Both the position numbers and the translations under genes were made by a program. Source: Actinomycetes bacterium (lineage in GTDB: Bacteria; Actinomycetota; Thermoleophilia; BMS3ABIN01). Taken from it: a stretch of 64,000 bases of DNA. Within the stretch, counting starts at the first letter, position 1. Every line of letters starts with the position of its first letter. The stretch lies in the NCBI GenBank assembly GCA_021791195.1, contig JAJYXB010000016.1:18223-82222 (forward strand), read 5' to 3'. Below are positions 58,266 through 64,000 of this stretch, one piece after another. The notes beneath the pieces were generated by a model. It saw only the letters and a list, made by a program, of their open reading frames with translations, did not search any database and was not told the origin of the DNA.

Positions 58266-60332
58266 TCAACGATATTGCGCCGCCAGTCGCGCCGCCGCCC
58301 GCGCGACCGCCGCCCGCGCCGCCACCGGCGACTCCACGACCGCTTCGCCGCCGAAGCGGAGGATTTCGCGCACGAGCCATTTCTGGGAAAAATAAGGAAT
58401 CTCGTCGATCAGACCGCCGTCAGGGCGGACCGCCGCCGCGGGCCTTTTCTCCGCCTCAACCCGGGCTACCGCCGGTGAGAAGTGCACCCGCGCATGGCAG
58501 GGGGCCGCGCTGCCGGAAGGCAGCGCCGGGTTGGCGCGGTAGAACTCCAGATCGATGTCGCGCGGGGTGAACACCTCATCCAGCAGCGCCGCCTCTTTCA
58601 CCATCTGCAACCGGAAGGCCCGCTCGCCTCCGGCGCTGCGGCACCAGGCGATCAGATACCAGTCGCCGGCGGTCCTGGTCAGCAGGTAGGGCTCGATCTG
58701 GCGGCGCCGCGCCTGCTGGCCCTGCTCCGACAGGTATTCGATTTCGAGCAGCCTGTGCTCGTTTAGCCCGCGGGAGATCGCCTCCGCCATGACCGCGTCA
58801 CGGCCCTGAGCTTCCACCACCAGGATGGAGCGCTGCTCGTCCAGGCCGCCGGCGCGCAGGATTTTTTCGCGCGCCGCCCGCAGCGAACGGTGTTCGCCCG
58901 AAATCAGATAGCCGCCCACCAGATCGATCGCCAGCAGGAGCGCGCGCGCCTCCAGCCGCGACAGGCGGGCCGGCCGCTTCAGCAGGTCCCCATAGACGCA
59001 GCGTTCGACACGCAGGCGGTCGCCTTCGATATATCCCTCCACGAGATAGCCGCCGGCGTCCACGCTTACCAGCAGCAGCAGATCCAGATCCCGGCCCAGG
59101 GAGTCCAGGCCGTCGTAGCCAAGATCGGCGCACACCGCCGCGGCCGGCAGGAAAGCAGTCTCCTGGTCTGCCAGCCGGTCGAGCAGATAGGCCACCAGCG
59201 TTGACAGCCGTGCGAAACGCTCCGGTTTCACCTGCCGGGGCGCCGCCGGCGAAACCGCCGCCGCGGCCGGCGCCGGCGCGTCCGTGCCGGCTTCAGGGTA
59301 ATCACCCGTGTGCAGCGACTGCAGCCGCTCGAGGCGTTCGCGCATGCATCGCCTCAATCCGGCCGGCATCTCAATTTCGGCGTCGGCGCCCATGCCCAGC
59401 ACCAGATCGCACAGGCGCCCTCCGTCGGAGTACGCGGTCCTGAAGATCGAGCCGCCGCCGGCCTGCGGTTCGAAATCGCCGGCACGGCCCAGGTTTCTTT
59501 CCACCAGCCAGCTGATCCGCGGCGAGAGCTGGATCGCCGCCGTTCCCTGCTGCCGGCCGAACTGCCATGGCTCCAGGATCTCGTACCGCCGGCGGTCAAA
59601 ATCATCCGGGACGGTGAAATCATGCTCGGCCCGGGTGGCGTTGCGGATCTTTCCCTGGATGCGTCCCAGCTTGAAGACCCGGATGCCGCCGCGTTCGTGC
59701 GCGTGTCCCACGACGTACCAGTCGCCCCGCGTCAGCATCAGGCAGTAGGGGTCGACGCGCCGCTCTTCAGCCGTGTCGCGCGCGAGCGACTGATACTCGA
59801 AACGGATGGTCTTGTTCTGCGAGATAGCCTTCTCGATCTTGGCGAGGCGGTCGGCCGCGGCAGCGTCGAAGCCGGTGGAGAGAAGGTTGATGTTGATGTA
59901 ATCGGCCGCGGGATCCCCGAGAGGATTGCCGCTGCCCAGCGCCAGGTTCTGCAGCGCCAGCCGCAGGACGTCGCTATAGGCGAACTGGCCTTCCAGCAGC
60001 CACAGGCAGGAGCTCAGCGCCGAAAGCTCTTCGCGCGTGAACTCGACTGGAGGCAGGAAATAATTCTCGGGCGGCAGCCAGTAAAGCGTGCTTTCGGGAA
60101 AGCCGCCTGCGTGCGCCTGCGCTTCGCCGGCGTCGCTCAGGATATCGATGCCGAGTCGCGCCAGTTCGTCGCGGTCGGCGTAAAAGCGCCGGTCGAACGC
60201 CTGGTCGCTCATGCCGGCGTACTCCTCCACGTTGCGGCGGATGTCCCAGGTGCCGGCTTTCCTGCCGCCAACCGACATCAGGTAAGCTACCAGCGAGAGC
60301 TGCCTGATAAGTTTGCTTTTATCCGAAGAGAT
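58266..60332 (-). CDS. Tandem WYL-domain transcription regulator
   Basis: The product contains two PafB/PafC-like halves. Half one: winged helix (SKLIRQLSLVAYL... WDIRRNVEEYAGMSDQAFDRRFYADRDELARLGI) and a WYL domain around RVDPYCLMLTRGDWYVVGHAHER. Half two: a degenerate helix-turn-helix (ERFARLSTLVAYLLDRLADQ) and WYL around IEPYLLTRTAGDWYLIAWCR, ending in a WCX-like region. The first winged-helix residues are encoded upstream of the only ATG (60278), with no ATG, GTG or TTG before an in-frame stop; ATC at 60332 is a candidate start. From 60278 it is 670 residues. WYL regulators respond to DNA damage or nucleic-acid ligands; addB lies nearby, divergent. Confidence 0.78.
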   Translation of the reverse strand: MSSDKSKLIRQLSLVAYLMSVGGRKAGTWDIRRNVEEYAGMSDQAFDRRFYADRDELARLGIDILSDAGEAQAHAGGFPESTLYWLPPENYFLPPVEFTREELSALSSCLWLLEGQFAYSDVLRLALQNLALGSGNPLGDPAADYININLLSTGFDAAAADRLAKIEKAISQNKTIRFEYQSLARDTAEERRVDPYCLMLTRGDWYVVGHAHERGGIRVFKLGRIQGKIRNATRAEHDFTVPDDFDRRRYEILEPWQFGRQQGTAAIQLSPRISWLVERNLGRAGDFEPQAGGGSIFRTAYSDGGRLCDLVLGMGADAEIEMPAGLRRCMRERLERLQSLHTGDYPEAGTDAPAPAAAAVSPAAPRQVKPERFARLSTLVAYLLDRLADQETAFLPAAAVCADLGYDGLDSLGRDLDLLLLVSVDAGGYLVEGYIEGDRLRVERCVYGDLLKRPARLSRLEARALLLAIDLVGGYLISGEHRSLRAAREKILRAGGLDEQRSILVVEAQGRDAVMAEAISRGLNEHRLLEIEYLSEQGQQARRRQIEPYLLTRTAGDWYLIAWCRSAGGERAFRLQMVKEAALLDEVFTPRDIDLEFYRANPALPSGSAAPCHARVHFSPAVARVEAEKRPAAAVRPDGGLIDEIPYFSQKWLVREILRFGGEAVVESPVAARAAVARAAARLAAQYR

Positions 60333-60779
60333 GGCGCCGCCTTCCCACTGCCAGCAGTCCCGTCACCGGGGCGAATTTTTCCGTCCGGACGAACCGATAC
60401 AATTCCATCAGGATTCTAACCGCTCACGGATGATTGGGGAAGATGATGGATGCAGCTGTGATGTCCGATCTCTGGTTTGTGTTTTCAATGGGCTGCCTTG
60501 TGGCGGCGCTGCTGGGCAGTGTCCGCTGGCTGTTGCTGACGCGGGCTCCGCGGGAAGCCAGACCCGGCCGCGCCGGGCGCGCCGGCGCACGCGGCGAGGA
60601 AGAGTTCAGTCTGGCGGCCGGGCGCGGCTGTCCTGACGGCGCCGGCTTCGCATGCGATGTTGACAGGCGTATAATTTGGTACCGCGGTCCGGATGGCACA
60701 CAGCCGCCCCCTGGTTCTCTGCCGGCGTTGCATTTTGTTTCCCGGTCACGGGTGAAAATCATTTCGCAGGAGAATATTT
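60333..60779. other. Divergent region between WYL regulator and addB
   Basis: No confident gene. An open frame from 60434 could encode a short protein with one membrane helix (WFVFSMGCLVAALLGSVRWLLL), but it becomes a low-complexity Arg/Gly/Ala stretch and runs into addB, so I do not call it. The region should hold promoters for both flanking genes. Confidence 0.35.
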
Positions 60780-63700
60780 TTGTCCCTTAGGCTTGTTTGC
60801 GGTCCAACCGGCGCCGGCAAGACGGCGCACGCTGTCGCGGCTTTTCTCGATGCTGCCGCGCGAGGGGCTAACCCGCTGTTCATCGCTCCCGGCGGTCCGG
60901 ATGCGCGCCACTTTCACCGCGAGATTTTGCGCGCGGCGGGCAGCGGCGGCGGCCCGGGCGTCCTCACCGGCGGCAGGGTGGGGACGTTTGACAGCCTGTG
61001 CGCCGGGGTTCTGGATGCCAGCGGCGCGCGGGCCAGGGTCATCAGCCCCGGCGAGCGCTTTCTGATACTGCGCGCGGTAGTCGATTCGACGCAGCTGCAC
61101 AGCCTCGCCGGATCGTCCGTCTTCGACGGGTTCGTGCGGTCATTCTCAGAGCTCACCGCCGAGCTGGCGTCGCTGGGAATCGGCGTCGAACAGCTGGGCA
61201 AGGCTCTCCGCTCGTGGGCGGGCGGCGACGAATGGCGGAAAGGCCTCAATAAGGACCTTTACCGGCTGCTGGATCGATACGAGGCGGCATTGGCTGACGC
61301 CGGGATCATCGACGTGGAAGGATCGCAGCGGAAAGCCCTGACGGCGTTGGCCGCGGATGCGGGCCTGCTGGCGCACCGGGCGGTGATCGTTGATGGATTT
61401 TGGGATTTTACTTCCCTGCAGCACGACCTGATCCAGCAGCTGGCGCTGGCTGCGGATGAAGTCCTGGTCACATTGCCCTACGCCAGCGGCCATCCGGCCT
61501 ATGCCGCGCCGTCACTGCATTTTGCCCGGCTTGCCAGCCTGGCGGGCAGCGAATCGCTGATGCTGGAAGCGCCGTCCGCAAGCGGCCGCAGCCCGGCGCT
61601 TGAACATCTGGACGGCAACCTTTTCCGGGAGAGGCTGACTGACTTTCCGGCAGGGGGTTCGCTGCGGGTCCTGACCGGCGCCGGCATCCGGGGGCAGGCG
61701 GAGGTCATTGCCGCCGAGGTTCTCAAACTCTGGCGCAGTGGACAGAATCTCGATGAGATCGCCGTCGTCTGCCGTGACCTGGGGCCGGATCTTCATATCC
61801 TCTCCGCGGTCATGAAGGCTTACGATGTGCCGCACCAGTTTGACGCGCCACTGCCACTGCCGCTGACCGCCGTGGGCAGAACCGCGCTGTCCCTGCTGGA
61901 TTTTGCCACGGGCAGCCGCTCGCGGGCGAGCCTGCTGGCTTATCTGCGCAGCCCGCTGTCCGGTATGCCCCTGCCGGCAGTCGATGAATTCGACAGCCGC
62001 TGCCGGCGTTACGGGATTGAAGAGCCTGCTGTTTTGTTGATGGAATGGAAGCTTCGTGGCGGCCGGCCCCTCGATGAGGTCAACCGCCTGACGGATGCGG
62101 CCGCGCGCGGGGTGGGAGAACTGGCGGACGAGCTTTGCCGGCTGCTCCAGGACCTGCTCCGGGAGCAGGCGGCCGCCGGGACCGCTCTGGCTGAGCTGCA
62201 CACCGGCCTGGCCGCCCTCGAGGTTCTCCAGCTGCTGTGCCGGCAGGCCGGGCAGGTCGGCAAGCTGATCGCCAGTGAGGCTAGCCGCGGCGCCCGCGGG
62301 TCTGATGCCGCCGCCAGGCTGCTGGAGCGCGCGATCAAACAGGCCGTAATCCGGATCCCCGCCGCCAGCCGGCAATGCGTACGCCTGCTCGATCCACACC
62401 GGATCCTCAACCAGCGTTTTGATATTGTTTTTGTCTGTGGCATGGTGGAAAAACAGTTTCCCAATCTCGGCCGGGAGGATTCTTTCTTTTCCGACAGCGA
62501 CCGCCGTGTACTGGCAGAAGGGCACGGGCTCTGCCTCGACAGGCGCGAGCACCGTCTGGATCAGGAGCGGTTTCTTTATTTCCGCACACTCAGCCGCGCC
62601 CGGGAGCGGGTGTATCTCTGTTACCCATCCTGCGACAAAGAAGGAAGGCCATCAATAAAATCACTTTTTGTTGATGACACCCTGCGGCTGTTCGATCCAG
62701 AATCAGTCATCACCGCCGAAAGGACGCTCAGCGACCAGACTTATCCGCCCGGCGAGGCGCCCACCATCAGCGAAGCGCTCCGCTCGCTCGCGGTCTGGTC
62801 CCGTCGCCGGGATGACGCGTCAGTAAAGGCACTGATCGCGAGCGACCCGGCAGGGCTCGGTGAGCGCCTGGCGGCGAGCCTGGCTGCCAGCCGGCCGGAT
62901 GAGGCGTCTGTCAGCGACCCGCAGATCATTTCGGCGCTGAAGGAACGGGCCGGTTTTCAGGTCACCGAGCTGCAGACGTACCTGCGCTGTCCGTTCCGCT
63001 ATTTCGTGGAAGCGCTGCTTCAGCCGGTGGAAATCACGCCAGCGGCGCGTGGCCTGAAGCGTGGCCGGGTGATCCACGACATCCTCTGCAGATTCGGCGC
63101 CCAGCTGAAGCGTTCGGGCCTGTTTCTCAACGCGGAAGCCGGCCAGGAGCAGATCGCCGCCGCCAGGCGCCAGATGTCGGATTTCATCGAGGACGAATTC
63201 CTGGACGCGGATCAGGGTCTCGAGACCCTGATCCTCAGGAGCGAGCTTGAATTTCATCTCAACCGTTACATAGACAGGGAAGTGGAAAGCAACCGTGACC
63301 TGGAATACTTTGATTTCGAGGTTGGTTTCGGCGGCGCACGCGGCAAGTGCGGCGGCAGGAACAACACGGAGAACGTGTTGCCCGTGGGAGATTTTTACCT
63401 CAAGGGGCGGCTCGACCGCGTTGACCGGGAGGCGGGCAGCAGCCACGCTCTGGTGATCGACTACAAGTCGTCGCGGTCGGCGATCTCGCAGGCGGATTTC
63501 GGGAAGCGGAAAGAGATTCAGATCCCCCTCTACATCCTCGCGCTCCGGGAAGCCTTCGGCCTCGAGCCGGTCGGTGGGGAATACTATGCCCTGCGCGGCG
63601 ACGAACGCGGTGGCCTGTATCTGGCGGGATACGAGCAGATGATCGGCGCGGCTTCCTCCCAGATCAAACAGAAAGACTTTGTCTCCGCGGATGAGTTTGA

Positions 63701-63878
63701 ACAGCATCTGGAGGCAGCGAAGACGCTGGCAAGTGAGGCGGTCGCCGGGATCCGCGCGGGTGATTTTCGCGCTCAGCCGCTTGACAAAAAGAAAGATTGT
63801 CACTGGTGCGGCCTGGCCGGTGTCTGCCGGGTTGCTGCCGGCGCCAGGCTGGAAGGCAGTGAGGCCAGCGATGCCTGA
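60780..63878 (+). CDS. addB: AddB-type helicase-nuclease subunit
   Basis: The TTG at 60780 (after GCAGGAG) gives a 1,032-residue protein. The N-terminal Walker A is VCGPTGAGKTAHAV, followed by an inactivated UvrD-like helicase scaffold. The C-terminal nuclease domain has CPFRYFVEALL, GRVIHDIL, RLDRVDREAG and VIDYKSS (the PD-(D/E)xK core). The iron-sulfur cluster cysteines are the one in RCPFRYF plus CHWCGLAGVC near the C-terminus (residues ~1004-1013). AddAB resects double-strand breaks for RecA loading. Its stop overlaps the addA start. Confidence 0.88.
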   Translation: MSLRLVCGPTGAGKTAHAVAAFLDAAARGANPLFIAPGGPDARHFHREILRAAGSGGGPGVLTGGRVGTFDSLCAGVLDASGARARVISPGERFLILRAVVDSTQLHSLAGSSVFDGFVRSFSELTAELASLGIGVEQLGKALRSWAGGDEWRKGLNKDLYRLLDRYEAALADAGIIDVEGSQRKALTALAADAGLLAHRAVIVDGFWDFTSLQHDLIQQLALAADEVLVTLPYASGHPAYAAPSLHFARLASLAGSESLMLEAPSASGRSPALEHLDGNLFRERLTDFPAGGSLRVLTGAGIRGQAEVIAAEVLKLWRSGQNLDEIAVVCRDLGPDLHILSAVMKAYDVPHQFDAPLPLPLTAVGRTALSLLDFATGSRSRASLLAYLRSPLSGMPLPAVDEFDSRCRRYGIEEPAVLLMEWKLRGGRPLDEVNRLTDAAARGVGELADELCRLLQDLLREQAAAGTALAELHTGLAALEVLQLLCRQAGQVGKLIASEASRGARGSDAAARLLERAIKQAVIRIPAASRQCVRLLDPHRILNQRFDIVFVCGMVEKQFPNLGREDSFFSDSDRRVLAEGHGLCLDRREHRLDQERFLYFRTLSRARERVYLCYPSCDKEGRPSIKSLFVDDTLRLFDPESVITAERTLSDQTYPPGEAPTISEALRSLAVWSRRRDDASVKALIASDPAGLGERLAASLAASRPDEASVSDPQIISALKERAGFQVTELQTYLRCPFRYFVEALLQPVEITPAARGLKRGRVIHDILCRFGAQLKRSGLFLNAEAGQEQIAAARRQMSDFIEDEFLDADQGLETLILRSELEFHLNRYIDREVESNRDLEYFDFEVGFGGARGKCGGRNNTENVLPVGDFYLKGRLDRVDREAGSSHALVIDYKSSRSAISQADFGKRKEIQIPLYILALREAFGLEPVGGEYYALRGDERGGLYLAGYEQMIGAASSQIKQKDFVSADEFEQHLEAAKTLASEAVAGIRAGDFRAQPLDKKKDCHWCGLAGVCRVAAGARLEGSEASDA

Positions 63879-64000
63879 GATCGAGCTGACCACGGAACAG
63901 AAGCGCGCCATCACGACCCTCGCCGGTCCGCTGTTCGTGGCGGCTGGAGCCGGCTCAGGCAAAACGGGTGTCGTCACGCGCCGGTTCGTGCACGCGATCG
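63871..64000 (+). CDS. addA: AddA/UvrD-type helicase, N-terminal fragment
   Basis: The ATG at 63871 overlaps the addB stop by 8 bp. Only ~43 residues lie in the window: the Q-motif TTEQKRAITTLAGPLFV and the Walker A AAGAGSGKTGVVTRRF of superfamily 1 helicases. Position after addB makes AddA the best name. The rest lies beyond the window edge. Confidence 0.82.
   Translation, partial: MPEIELTTEQKRAITTLAGPLFVAAGAGSGKTGVVTRRFVHAI

Noticed and set aside
60434-60790. Short membrane protein gene before addB
   Set aside because: After one hydrophobic segment the sequence becomes low-complexity Arg/Gly/Ala and overlaps the addB start; no support beyond an open frame.

Overview
The window is a GC-rich bacterial chromosome segment with many TTG starts backed by good Shine-Dalgarno sequences. 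Gene content points to an anaerobic, deep-branching actinobacterium (Thermoleophilia or Geothermincolia-like): siroheme-dependent heme synthesis (Ahb), multiheme c-type cytochromes with ResB/ResC maturation, a four-subunit pyruvate:ferredoxin oxidoreductase, selenocysteine machinery, AddAB, MrfA-type helicase and a tandem WYL regulator. The phylum call is inference from gene content and style; no rRNA gene is present.

Layout. 1-3.6 kb: end of a heme-pathway radical SAM gene (ahbD-like), ahbA, ahbB, then a membrane glycosyltransferase and a methyltransferase. 4.1-10.8 kb: a respiratory or extracellular electron-transfer locus with two secreted hexaheme cytochromes, a lipoprotein, a TPR protein, an NHL propeller and the ResB/ResC heme ligation pair. 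It runs into sirC-hemA-hemC at 10.8-13.7 kb, so heme supply and heme attachment are side by side. 13.8-19.8 kb (mostly minus strand): an orphan 40-residue RiPP-like peptide with its own promoter, an MrfA-like helicase, a Ca2+-type P-ATPase and a zinc-ribbon protein. 19.9 kb: tRNA-Sec. 20.5-28.8 kb: one giant secreted repeat protein (2,731 residues) behind a promoter with a CRP/FNR-like site. 28.9-32.5 kb: selB-selA and a small coiled-coil gene. 32.7-39.6 kb: PHP-glycosyltransferase fusion, PIG-L deacetylase, trehalose-phosphatase-like HAD and two envelope proteins. 39.7-46.1 kb: trpB2, a REP-type transposase element with terminal inverted repeats, PIG-V-like mannosyltransferase, YhaM-like nuclease, a beta-lactamase-fold hydrolase, a truncated gene and DedA. 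46.3-51 kb: secreted double rhodanese, a chimeric duplication relic, ArsR regulator, broken rhodanese, trxB, trxA and a tautomerase. 50.9-56.6 kb: asd, lysC and porBADG. 56.7-64 kb: secreted beta-propeller, WYL regulator, addB and the start of addA.

How the genes connect. HemA, HemC and SirC supply the early heme and siroheme steps; AhbA/AhbB and the radical SAM enzyme convert siroheme to heme; ResB/ResC attach heme to the hexaheme cytochromes. The first cytochrome and the giant surface protein share a TTGTGA-N6-TYACAA site, which suggests one CRP/FNR-family regulator controls both envelope systems. SelA, SelB and tRNA-Sec form most of a selenocysteine system, but I found no convincing selenoprotein here.

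Most worth a second look: the orphan RiPP-like peptide, the nanowire-like cytochrome locus, the giant protein's nested repeats, the PIG-L reading frame without a canonical start just after an in-frame TGA, and several mobile or recombinational relics.
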